64,000 nucleotides of DNA from Candidatus Eremiobacteraceae bacterium (lineage in GTDB: Bacteria; Vulcanimicrobiota; Vulcanimicrobiia; Eremiobacterales; Eremiobacteraceae), in contig DATCBN010000050.1 of assembly GCA_036511855.1 (NCBI GenBank), positions 1-64,000 on the forward strand, read 5' to 3'. This document shows, piece by piece, positions 17,397-25,126 of the stretch (position 1 is the first letter of the stretch; every line of letters begins with the position of its first letter). Below the pieces are notes generated by a model. It was not told the origin of the DNA. It worked only from the letters and a program-made list of their open reading frames with translations, and made no database searches. A program made the translations under genes and the position numbers.

Positions 17397-17478
17397 GTCC
17401 CGCCTATTGCCTAACCCGCCGGAAAACCCTCGGTCGCACGCGCGGCGGCTGCCGCGACTGCTTCTGAAGGGCCGTATT

Positions 17479-19035
17479 ATGGAACGGCGAAGCCGCCCAG
17501 CCGTGGATGTCGCGCACCCTGGAGCGGCGCCGACGGCGCTCGACGCGCCGAAAGGCAGCCGTTCTTCATTTCTTCCCTCGGAGGCCCGGGTCGGCGCGGC
17601 GGTGGTCGCGGCGGCCGGCGCATCGATAGGCACGTTCGCGTGGTACGTCTTCGCCACGCACGGTCATCTCGGTTCCGACTTCCTCCTCACAGGCTTCGTC
17701 GTTTTCGGCGTTTTGCTGGCGATAGGTCTTTGGGTCGCCTATGCCCGGGTGGCTTCGGGGATGGTGGGCGCCGGATACGGCGCCATGCTGCAGGCCGATT
17801 CGTACAGCTACCTACCGCTCTTGTTCTTGTGGTTCTATCTCGCCGGCGGCGAGACGTCGCTTGCGTCGGCGACCGCGCTGTTGGGCGGCGTATTGCTGAT
17901 ATGGATCGCGATCAAGATAGGCGCCCTTGCGAAGTATTCGATCACCGTGCGTGCGGTGGCCGCGGTCTTCATCGCGACGCGTGTTCCGCTCATCATCGTC
18001 GCGGTCATGGGAGCGATCGTGATCGGTCAACGCGCCGGAACGCATTGGAGTCCCGAGCACGGACTGCTTGACGTGCTCGGCCGATGGGACGCCCAGCATT
18101 ATCTCGCGATCGCGACGGTTGGCTACCACGGCAAGGACATCGCGTTTTTCCCGCTCTATCCATTTCTCATCAGCCAGCTCGGCGGAATGATCGGCGACCA
18201 CTTCATCGCCGGCGTCGTGATCTCTAATCTCGCCTTTTTTGTGGCGCTCGCCTATCTTTACGCGCTGACGAAACTGGAGTTCGGCGAGCACGAGACCGCA
18301 TATCACGCCATATTCTACATCGCCATATTCCCGACCGCCATCTTCTTCTCGGCGGTCTACAGCGAATCGCTCTTCTTGGCGCTGACGGTCGCCTCGGTCT
18401 ACTATGCGCGGCGCGGCAATTTCATTACCGCGGGGATCATCGGCGCGCTCGCCTCGCTCACCCGCGTTGAAGGCGTCTTGCTCGTCTTGCCTATCGCCTA
18501 CGAAGTCTGGCGCGCCTGGCGCGAGCGCCGCGGAACGACCCTCGCGCGCGGCATCGTCGGGCTGGCGCTCGTTCCCGCCGGCATCGCACTGTTCATGGGC
18601 TATCTCTACGCGCTTGTCGGCGATCCGCTGTACTTCCAAAAAGTGCAGGCCAACTGGAACCGGCACCTCGCGCCGCCTTGGGTGAGCATCTCCAACACGA
18701 TTCACGAGCTCGCGATCGCACCGATCGCCTCGAGCAACTCGATCAACCACGTGCTCGAACTTGCGTTCACGCTTTCTTTTCTCGCACTGCTCGTCGCGTC
18801 GTTCCGGCAGTTGCGGCCGTCGTACGCGTGGTACTTCGCCGCGTCGCTCTTGGTGCCGATGTCCACGGCCAGCCTGATGAGCATGCCGCGCTTCGACCTC
18901 GTCGTCTTCCCGGCATTCATGCTCCTCGCAGTCTACGGCAGGCGCCCGGTGGTGAACTCGGCGATCGTCTCGCTGTCGTTGACGTTGCTCGGCGTCTTCA
19001 CGGTGTTCTTCGCCGACTGGTATTGGCTCGCGTGA
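17479..19035 (+). CDS. PIG-V-like polytopic mannosyltransferase
   Basis: 518 residues, about 12 hydrophobic helices after a short soluble N-terminus. Shows the PIG-V/GPI-mannosyltransferase-related pattern GRWDAQHYLAIATVGY followed by FFPLYPFLI and FPTAIFFSAVYSESLFLA, with SLTRVEGVLLVLP later. Bacterial members are GT-C enzymes thought to use polyprenyl-phosphate mannose. The ATG at 17479 is chosen for its GAAGGG ribosome site; the frame is open upstream but there it lies antisense to the CBM20-like gene. It overlaps GtrA by GTGA, which fits a flippase/transferase pair for lipid-linked sugar. Confidence 0.85.
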   Translation: MERRSRPAVDVAHPGAAPTALDAPKGSRSSFLPSEARVGAAVVAAAGASIGTFAWYVFATHGHLGSDFLLTGFVVFGVLLAIGLWVAYARVASGMVGAGYGAMLQADSYSYLPLLFLWFYLAGGETSLASATALLGGVLLIWIAIKIGALAKYSITVRAVAAVFIATRVPLIIVAVMGAIVIGQRAGTHWSPEHGLLDVLGRWDAQHYLAIATVGYHGKDIAFFPLYPFLISQLGGMIGDHFIAGVVISNLAFFVALAYLYALTKLEFGEHETAYHAIFYIAIFPTAIFFSAVYSESLFLALTVASVYYARRGNFITAGIIGALASLTRVEGVLLVLPIAYEVWRAWRERRGTTLARGIVGLALVPAGIALFMGYLYALVGDPLYFQKVQANWNRHLAPPWVSISNTIHELAIAPIASSNSINHVLELAFTLSFLALLVASFRQLRPSYAWYFAASLLVPMSTASLMSMPRFDLVVFPAFMLLAVYGRRPVVNSAIVSLSLTLLGVFTVFFADWYWLA

Positions 19036-19475
19036 GCGCTACCGCAGCATTCAGCTCGCGGCGCGGCGTTCGCCAATTCGTCAAGTTCGGCATCGTCGGC
19101 GCTTCCGGCACGCTCATCAACTTCGCGGCCTACCACGGGCTGTTGCATTTCAACGCTCAGCTGTGGTGGGCGTACGCCATCGGCTTTCTGCTCGGCGGCG
19201 TGAACAACTATTGGTGGAACAGGCGTTGGACTTTCCGCTCGCGAGGCCACGCGGGCAAAGAGATGGCCCAATTCGTCACCGTCTCGGCCCTCGCGCTCTG
19301 CGTCAGCGAGCCAGTGCTGTGGCTGATGGACCGCCAACTGCCGGCTGCCCTGCATTTCCGCAACTCCATCGCGTGGGTCGCCGCGACCGTCGCCGGGATG
19401 GCGATCAATTTCTTCGTGAACAAATATTGGACGTTTCGACATACGCATCAGATCGGGGATGAAGCCGGACAGTGA
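19032..19475 (+). CDS. GtrA-family membrane protein
   Basis: 147 residues with four hydrophobic helices. Family signature FVKFGIVGASGTLINFAAYHGL at the first helix (given here only in part: FGIVGASGTLIN), NNYWWNRRWTFR after the second, and FFVNKYWTFR near the end. GtrA proteins move undecaprenyl-phosphate-linked sugars across the membrane or assist doing so. Starts at a GTG that overlaps the preceding stop (GTGA) and is overlapped in turn by the GT39 gene, so the three are one transcription unit. Confidence 0.9.
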   Translation: MSATAAFSSRRGVRQFVKFGIVGASGTLINFAAYHGLLHFNAQLWWAYAIGFLLGGVNNYWWNRRWTFRSRGHAGKEMAQFVTVSALALCVSEPVLWLMDRQLPAALHFRNSIAWVAATVAGMAINFFVNKYWTFRHTHQIGDEAGQ

Positions 19476-20950
19476 GCGCCGACCTGCGCCGGCATGCGCT
19501 ATTCCTCGCCATCCTCGTTCTCGCGCTGCTGCTCCGGCTTTACGGCATCCACAATCCGATCCTCGACCATCCGGGTTGGCGTCAAGGCGACGAAGCGGCG
19601 ATCGCGCGCAACTTCGCGCAATTGCATGACAACATCTTGTATCCTCAGGTCGACTATGACGGGCCGGCGCCCAACTACGCCGAGCTTGAGCTGCAGATCG
19701 TGCCGTTCGTGGCAGCGCAGTTCTACCGCGTCTTTGGAATACACGAGACGATCGCGCGTCTGATCGTGGTCGCGTTCAGTCTCGCCGAAGTGTGGCTGCT
19801 CTATCTTTTCGGACGCGAGGTGTTCTCTCGCCGCGCCGGCCTGATCGCCGCCCTTGCGTATGCGATCGCGCCGGGAGCGGTCTACTACGGGCGCACGATA
19901 ACGCCGGACACCGACATGGTGTTCTTCATGACCGGCGCTATGTATTTCTGGTGGCGATTTTGCGGGCAGCGCCGGCCGGCCGACTTCGCGGCGGCAGCGG
20001 TGTTCGGCGCCATCGCGGTGCTCGCAAAACCCGTCGCGGTGCTCGCGATCGTGCCGGTCATCGCGCTCGTGGTGGCGCGACGCGGCGTCAAGGGCGCGCT
20101 CGAGGACTGGGCGCCATACGCGTTTGTCGTGCTTGCCGGCTTACCGGCGCTCTTCTACTTCGAGCGCCTCAACGCCATCGCAGAATGGCATTGGGCGAGC
20201 GGCATCACTACGCTACACGTCATGCCCGCGCTGCGGGCCGCATTCTCGAGCCCCGCACGGTTCGGCGACGCGGTATTCGGCGCGCTCGCGCTGATGCGGA
20301 TGCTTTCGACCACGATCCTCGGGCCGGCGTTGTTCGCGGCAACGCTTGGCGCGTGGTTCGCGCTGCCGCGTGACGCCGAATCGCATATCCGAGGGTGGTT
20401 TTTCGGCGCCTGGCTTCTCGCGCTTGCGGCTTATGCGTTCGCGGTCGTCAACGTCGAGCGCGTGGATTACTATCTCTTGCCGGCGCTGCCGCTCGCCGCG
20501 CTCTTGGCCGGCGGCGCGCTCGACAACTTGGCCACGCGCATCGGTCTCGCGCCTGCGTCGAGATGGTCGATCGGCGGCGGCATCGTGGCTTTGTTCGTCA
20601 TCGCCTATGCCAACATGCTGGAGGTGCACGCGTACTATACGTGGAGCAGACCCGTCTACGCCGCGGCCGGGGAACTCGACCGGACGCTGGACCAAAACGT
20701 ACTCGTCGTCATGGGCCACTACGATCCGTCGGTGCTCTACACGATCGGCAGAAAAGGTTGGGAAGAGGACCCGCTCATCTGGAACGTTCACGATATGCGC
20801 AGCGCGATGCGAAAAGGCGCCGCGTACTTCATCGGCGTCGAGATCCCGCGCCTCAAAGCCAACCGGCCGCTCTATGCGTATCTGCAACACTTCGCGCGCG
20901 TGCCGGTCTCGTCGGGCTGGCAGGTGTACGACTTGCGTAAGCCGCTGTAG
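19472..20950 (+). CDS. GT39/ArnT-like membrane glycosyltransferase
   Basis: 492 residues, GTG start in a GTGA overlap with gtrA. First loop after helix 1 has HPGWRQGDEAAIARNF with the acidic pair used for catalysis by ArnT/PMT enzymes, then YGRTITPDTDMVFFMTGAM, an acceptor-side motif common in the family, and about 11 hydrophobic helices. Should transfer a polyprenyl-phosphate sugar in the periplasm. With PIG-V-like and GtrA it forms a three-gene envelope glycosylation unit. Followed by a composite hairpin repeat and a convergent gene. Confidence 0.85.
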   Translation: MSADLRRHALFLAILVLALLLRLYGIHNPILDHPGWRQGDEAAIARNFAQLHDNILYPQVDYDGPAPNYAELELQIVPFVAAQFYRVFGIHETIARLIVVAFSLAEVWLLYLFGREVFSRRAGLIAALAYAIAPGAVYYGRTITPDTDMVFFMTGAMYFWWRFCGQRRPADFAAAAVFGAIAVLAKPVAVLAIVPVIALVVARRGVKGALEDWAPYAFVVLAGLPALFYFERLNAIAEWHWASGITTLHVMPALRAAFSSPARFGDAVFGALALMRMLSTTILGPALFAATLGAWFALPRDAESHIRGWFFGAWLLALAAYAFAVVNVERVDYYLLPALPLAALLAGGALDNLATRIGLAPASRWSIGGGIVALFVIAYANMLEVHAYYTWSRPVYAAAGELDRTLDQNVLVVMGHYDPSVLYTIGRKGWEEDPLIWNVHDMRSAMRKGAAYFIGVEIPRLKANRPLYAYLQHFARVPVSSGWQVYDLRKPL

Positions 20951-20971
20951 GGCGACCAATTGTTGTTTGTA

Positions 20972-21074
20972 GGGTGAGTAACCCGTACTAGGGTGAGCAA
21001 CGCTCACCCAATTGGGCAAGCGATGCTTGCCCTAGTACGTGCATAGGAACAAACGGGGCAAGCGATGCTTGCCC
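20972..21074. repeat. Composite double-hairpin intergenic repeat, copy 1
   Basis: Two perfect short palindromes sit side by side: arms GGGTGAGC/GCTCACCC with a 3-base loop (20991-21009) and arms GGGCAAGC/GCTTGCCC with a 3-base loop (21014-21032). The pair is enclosed by GTACTAGGG (20985-20993) and its complement CCCTAGTAC (21030-21038), so it can also fold as a cruciform. A further GGGCAAGC hairpin lies at 21056-21074 and a degenerate GGGT/ACCC one at 20972-20984. The same unit occurs at 57411 and 60258. Here it fills the gap between two convergent genes and may serve as a two-way terminator. It resembles REP-type elements; no transposase is nearby. Confidence 0.85.
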
Positions 21075-21115
21075 TAGTACAATGGCCCTCCTACAGACCA
21101 CTTAACACGTCGTTG

Positions 21116-22300
21116 TTACAGGATCGGCAGCAGGTTGGGCGCGTCCGCGGCGGTGAGAGGAACAGCCGCAACGAACGGGTCCTTCATGCCGATCGCGTCG
21201 CCGCCTTCGACCTGAACCGTCCGGTGGAGATGCATTTCTAACGGCGCACCAAAGAATGCTAGGAGATTGGAGATCGGCTTCGCCAAGACGCCGATGAGCG
21301 GCCTGCGGACCTTGCTTAAGAGCACCGTCCTCTCGAAGAGGCCCCAGAATGCGAAGCAGACGACCAACATCAATGCCACCGCGTACCACCATGCCATGCG
21401 CCCCATAAAGATTCCGAGAAGCGGCTGATGCATCAAATAAATGCTGTATGACGCGATCCCGATCACGCGCAGCGGGAGCCAGGCCATGATCGCCCGGAGC
21501 GGAGCCAACGCGCCGACGCTCAGCACGAACAAGAATGAAGCGATGTGCCAACCGAACTGATCCTGCCCAAGCCAGTAGATCCCCCGAGTGGGTTCGAGCA
21601 GAACGGCCACCGCAATGGCCACGGGCAGGAGGAACGGTGCCCATCTCGTTATCGGGTGTCCGTTCACCCGAACGGCCGCGGCGGCGATCCCGAGCATGAA
21701 ACATGGAAGCGTTCCCATGTCCACTCCTCCGGCGAGCGTGAACTGATAGGCGATGACGCAAGCCGCGATGACCGTCCAAAACGCGCGTCGTTGAGAGATC
21801 CATAACCAAAGCACGATCGGAAAAACCAAGTACCAGCGGAATTCCACCGCGAGGCTCCAAAACGACGAATTCGTCAAGTCGGTGTGGTCGAAGAAAACCA
21901 ATTGGCGGAGTGCTTGCCAAACGGACGGCATCGAGATCGACGTCTGTCCGATCGCGCCTCCCGAATTGATCACGAGTTGCCCGAGCAGGACGATGATGCC
22001 GAGCGCGATCCAATATGGCGGGATGATCCGCACGATGCGTTTGGCGAAGAATTCAGCGACGTTGAAGCGCGTGGCGCCGTTCGCTTTGAGCGCGATCAAC
22101 GTGGGGTACGAGAGACAGAAGCCGGATAGGATGAAGAACAGGTCGACGCCGTGTGCACCTTCATCCAAAACGTGAAGCCAGATCCCTGTCGCCAGTGTCG
22201 GGCCGAAAAGGACGACGTGTCTTATGACGACGAGCGAGACGGCCAGCGCTCGCAATCCGTCGAGATAATCGACGTGCAGGATGTTCGGCGAAGCCTTCAC
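21116..22300 (-). CDS. Acyltransferase 3 (OafA-like) membrane protein
   Basis: 394 residues with around ten hydrophobic helices. The N-terminus carries YLDGLRALAVSLVVIRHV, the R..A...V..(F)H motif of acyltransferase 3, then GVDLFFILSGFCLSYP and FAKRIVRIIPPYW. Such proteins O-acylate surface polysaccharides, using an acyl donor from the cytoplasm. The last 30 residues follow the final helix and end in ADAPNLLPIL, nearly identical to the end of the next upstream gene product; the DNA is a 33-base direct repeat. Convergent with the GT39 gene, from which it is separated by the hairpin repeat. Confidence 0.9.
   Translation of the reverse strand: MKASPNILHVDYLDGLRALAVSLVVIRHVVLFGPTLATGIWLHVLDEGAHGVDLFFILSGFCLSYPTLIALKANGATRFNVAEFFAKRIVRIIPPYWIALGIIVLLGQLVINSGGAIGQTSISMPSVWQALRQLVFFDHTDLTNSSFWSLAVEFRWYLVFPIVLWLWISQRRAFWTVIAACVIAYQFTLAGGVDMGTLPCFMLGIAAAAVRVNGHPITRWAPFLLPVAIAVAVLLEPTRGIYWLGQDQFGWHIASFLFVLSVGALAPLRAIMAWLPLRVIGIASYSIYLMHQPLLGIFMGRMAWWYAVALMLVVCFAFWGLFERTVLLSKVRRPLIGVLAKPISNLLAFFGAPLEMHLHRTVQVEGGDAIGMKDPFVAAVPLTAADAPNLLPIL
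21121..21153. repeat. 33-bp direct repeat, left copy
   Basis: Matches 22356-22388 at 30 of 33 positions, with the first 16 bases identical (starting GGATCGGCAGCAGGTT). It encodes the last ten or so residues of the acyltransferase; the right copy encodes the end of the TPR lipoprotein. The two copies bracket the acyltransferase gene. Confidence 0.8.
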
Positions 22301-22350
22301 CGTCTGGTTATCGGCAATCCGGTGCTCGAACTGCGCGAACCAACGGGCGC

Positions 22351-23040
22351 CTACGGGATCGGCAGCAGGTTCGGGGCATCCGCGGCGGCGGCCGCTTGGC
22401 GGTTCACAGCGCCCGACTGGACGAGCGCGCGGTACGTGGTGAGCCGCAACGTGACGCGATGCGCTTCGTCCTCCAAGTCGTACGACTCCACGATCGCCTT
22501 CGTCAGGTGGTTCGTGTCGTAGTCGGCGCGAAAGGCTTTGAGCTCTTTTTCGATCTGCGCGTTTGTGGACACGACCGTCTTCAGCGAATCGCCGATCGAC
22601 GTGGCCATCGATCCATAGAGGGGATAGTTCGCAACCACGACCTCACGACGGATCGTCGCTTGTTCGATCTGGCCTGCCAAAGCCTGGGTGACCGCGTCCG
22701 AGGGCGCGTAGAAGTGGGCCTTGGCGATGTCCGTGCCGGCTTCTTCGAGTTTGCTGTCTTGGAACTCCGCCTGCGCCCGCAAGGTGAGCGCCTTCGCGAG
22801 GCCGGCTCGAGCATGCGAGTTCTTCGGATCGAGCCGAAGCGCTAGATCGTATTCGCCGAGCGCTTCGGCGACGTTGCCGGACTTGAGCGCGGTGTCGCCC
22901 TGCGACGAGCGCAAATCGACCATCCAGCGCGCGACGCTGCCGCCGCTGCAACCGGCGACGCAGGCAGCCGCGATGGCCGCGGCCACGCAGGCCGAAACTC
23001 TAGTGATGCATGCCATGTTGGAAGAGGAACCTCGCGACAT
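22351..23040 (-). CDS. TPR-containing lipoprotein
   Basis: 229 residues. A signal peptide ends in the lipobox VAGC followed by SGGS, so the mature protein should be lipid-anchored. Residues about 45-110 hold two TPR-like helices pairs (GDTALKSGNVAEALGEYDLA and LDPKNSHARAGLAKAL). The remainder is helical and ends QAAAAADAPNLLPIP. The ATG at 23040 has a GGGAG ribosome site 8 bases upstream and overlaps the Amj gene by 41 bases; an internal ATG at 23016 lacks one. Substrate or partner unknown; coupling to a lipid II flippase suggests a cell-wall role. Confidence 0.75.
   Translation of the reverse strand: MSRGSSSNMACITRVSACVAAAIAAACVAGCSGGSVARWMVDLRSSQGDTALKSGNVAEALGEYDLALRLDPKNSHARAGLAKALTLRAQAEFQDSKLEEAGTDIAKAHFYAPSDAVTQALAGQIEQATIRREVVVANYPLYGSMATSIGDSLKTVVSTNAQIEKELKAFRADYDTNHLTKAIVESYDLEDEAHRVTLRLTTYRALVQSGAVNRQAAAAADAPNLLPIP
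22356..22388. repeat. 33-bp direct repeat, right copy
   Basis: Right partner of the repeat at 21121-21153. It codes for the final residues of the TPR lipoprotein just inside its stop. Same orientation as the left copy. Confidence 0.8.
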
Positions 23041-23839
23041 ACGCGATCACTCCCGCAGCCGGGCTGAGAAGCAACTGCGAGAGCAGCGTCCCCACGACGG
23101 CCGTCACGACGAGATACAACAACATCGCCTTCACGTCCGCTTCGGGCCGTTGCCCGATCGCCGCTTGGTCGGTGATGAGCGCCGCCGCCGGGTCCACGAT
23201 GAGCGTCAAGGTTATCGTCGCGACGCCGGTGATGAGTCCGGATAACGCGATGCAGGTGGCGGTGACATCGGGCGCGAGCACGCTTGCGTACAATGCGGCG
23301 AGCGGTCCGGCGACCCAGAACGCGGTCACCACGATGTTCCACACGAGAAACGATTTCGGAAGCGACTTCGCGCTGTAGCGGAGCGTGTCCGCGGTGGGCA
23401 GCCGGAATTCCGAAAAGACCCACGTGAAAACGCTCGGCGTGGCGAGACGTCCGAGCGCCGTGACGAGCGAGCCCGTGCGTTCGAATGTTCCGATTCCTCG
23501 TTCGAGGATTCTCACCGACCACGGGATGAGCGCGCCGCCGAGGGCCGCGCCGATCGTCGCGGCGATCATGACCAGCCGCATCTTGCCGTCGAAACCGGCG
23601 ATGTCGTGCGTGTTGCGCGCATGGTCGGTCAGCGAAGAAAGCAGCGGCGCATAGAACAGATTGAGAAGGCGCCCGGTCGTCGCGAATAGGTTGAAGAGCG
23701 TGAGACCGGTCGCGACGCGTTTGGTGCGCACACCGGCGAGCCGCGCGGCGCCGGTGCCCATCTGAAGGGCTTGCGCGAACATGTACAGGACCGCCGCGAT
23801 GATGAGATAGACGTCGGGGAAATGGCGGAAAATTTCCAC
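23000..23839 (-). CDS. amj: Lipid II flippase of the Amj family
   Basis: 279 residues, six to eight hydrophobic helices. The stretch ARLAGVRTKRVATGLTLFN followed by GRLLNLFYAPLLSSLTD is the family hallmark of Amj (DUF2837), the alternative to MurJ for moving lipid II across the membrane in peptidoglycan synthesis. The C-terminal half (SAKSLPKSFLVWNIVVTAFW, then a helix pair) also fits. Lies 9 bases after the M16 protease gene and overlaps the TPR lipoprotein. Whether MurJ is also present elsewhere cannot be seen. Confidence 0.82.
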   Translation of the reverse strand: MEIFRHFPDVYLIIAAVLYMFAQALQMGTGAARLAGVRTKRVATGLTLFNLFATTGRLLNLFYAPLLSSLTDHARNTHDIAGFDGKMRLVMIAATIGAALGGALIPWSVRILERGIGTFERTGSLVTALGRLATPSVFTWVFSEFRLPTADTLRYSAKSLPKSFLVWNIVVTAFWVAGPLAALYASVLAPDVTATCIALSGLITGVATITLTLIVDPAAALITDQAAIGQRPEADVKAMLLYLVVTAVVGTLLSQLLLSPAAGVIAYVARFLFQHGMHH

Positions 23840-23848
23840 GCGTCGGCT

Positions 23849-25126
23849 CTATGCCGACTCCGCGAGCGCGCCTGCGTCGAAATCTTCATCCACAGGGCCG
23901 ACGACGGTGAGCGCCGTCCGCGCTGCGCCGAACATCGCCGATGCGATCGCGTCGATCTCCGGCTTGGTGACGGCCTCGATGCGGGCGGCCACTTCCGACG
24001 CGGGGACATGACGGCGGACGTTGAGCTCGCTTCGACCAAGGCGCATCATGCGCGTGTTCGTGCTCTCGAGCGCGAGCAAGAGACCGCCCTTGAGATGTTC
24101 CTTCGCGCGCGCGATCTCTTCGGTGGTGACGCCGGTCGCCGCGAGTGCGGCGAGCTCCGCGCGCACGAGCGAGATCACTTCCGCCGCGTTTTGCGGTCGC
24201 GTCGCCGCCGATACCGCGAATGTGCCGCCCGGCCGGTACGTGTTGTGCATCGAGTAGACGCTGTAGACGAGACCTCGCTTTTCGCGGATCTCCTGGAAGA
24301 GACGAGACGCCATCCCGCCGCCGAGGATGGCATCGAGGACGGAAATCGGATAGCGCCGGTCATCCGAAGACGACATGCCCTCCACGCCGAGCATCAGGTA
24401 GGCCTGTTCGCTGTCCTTGCGGCGGACGACGCGGACCTGATGGAAATGCGGCATATCCACGTCGGCGGCGGCCGCGCCGCCCTTCATCCCGCCGAGCAGC
24501 CGCTCGACGTCGGCCACGAATGACGCGTGATCCACGTTGCCCGCCGCGGTCACGATGACGCTCGCGGGTGTGTAACGGTCCTTGATGTACGACCGGATAA
24601 GATCGGGCGTGATGCCGGAGACGGTCTCGGCGTAGCCGATGATCGGCTCGCCAAGCGGGCTGCCCGACCACACCGATCTCAAGAAAAGATCCTGATTGAT
24701 GTCGTCGGGCGAGTCGTCGTACATCCGGATCTCTTCGAGGATGACCTGTTGCTCTTTGGCGAGTTCCGCCGGGTCGAACAGCGAGTGCAAGAACATGTCC
24801 GAAAGAACTTCGAGCGCGAGCGGCGCATGGATGTCGACGACGCGCGCGTGATAACACGTCGCTTCCTTGTCGGTGAACGCGTTGAGATTGCCGCCGATGG
24901 AATCCATGAGCTCTGCGATGGCGCGCGCGCTTCGCGTGGGAGTGCCTTTGAACAGCATGTGCTCGATGACGTGAGAGATACCCCGCTGCGCGCTGTCTTC
25001 GTGCGCAGACCCGATGCCCACCCACAGCCCGAGGCTCGCACTGCGGACGTGCGCGATCCGCTCGGTGACCACGCGAATGCCGTTGGGGAGCGTGGATTTC
25101 TTATAGCTATCGTCTTGGTCGGTCAT
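23849..25126 (-). CDS. M16-family zinc metallopeptidase (processing-peptidase-like)
   Basis: 425 residues, the one-chain bacterial M16B length. The inverted zinc site HVIEHMLFKG (HxxEH) is intact, with the distal glutamate in the NAFTDKEATCYHARVV region, and the Arg-Tyr type C-terminal segment KRGLVYSVYSMHNTYRPGG that helps bind substrate. Starts at the ATG at 25126, overlapping the deacetylase stop by 20 bases; the frame is open upstream only as shadow. Cytoplasmic or periplasmic peptide processing; no signal peptide is evident, so cytoplasmic is favoured. Confidence 0.92.
   Translation of the reverse strand: MTDQDDSYKKSTLPNGIRVVTERIAHVRSASLGLWVGIGSAHEDSAQRGISHVIEHMLFKGTPTRSARAIAELMDSIGGNLNAFTDKEATCYHARVVDIHAPLALEVLSDMFLHSLFDPAELAKEQQVILEEIRMYDDSPDDINQDLFLRSVWSGSPLGEPIIGYAETVSGITPDLIRSYIKDRYTPASVIVTAAGNVDHASFVADVERLLGGMKGGAAAADVDMPHFHQVRVVRRKDSEQAYLMLGVEGMSSSDDRRYPISVLDAILGGGMASRLFQEIREKRGLVYSVYSMHNTYRPGGTFAVSAATRPQNAAEVISLVRAELAALAATGVTTEEIARAKEHLKGGLLLALESTNTRMMRLGRSELNVRRHVPASEVAARIEAVTKPEIDAIASAMFGAARTALTVVGPVDEDFDAGALAESA

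Noticed and set aside
17116-17478. N-terminal extension of the PIG-V-like ORF back to 17116
   Set aside because: It overlaps the CBM20-like gene on the other strand and has low-complexity sequence; an ATG with GAAGGG at 17479 explains the gene.
20985-21074. CRISPR array from repeated palindromes
   Set aside because: Repeats are adjacent hairpins without unique spacers of constant length, there are no cas genes, and the unit recurs at other intergenic places.
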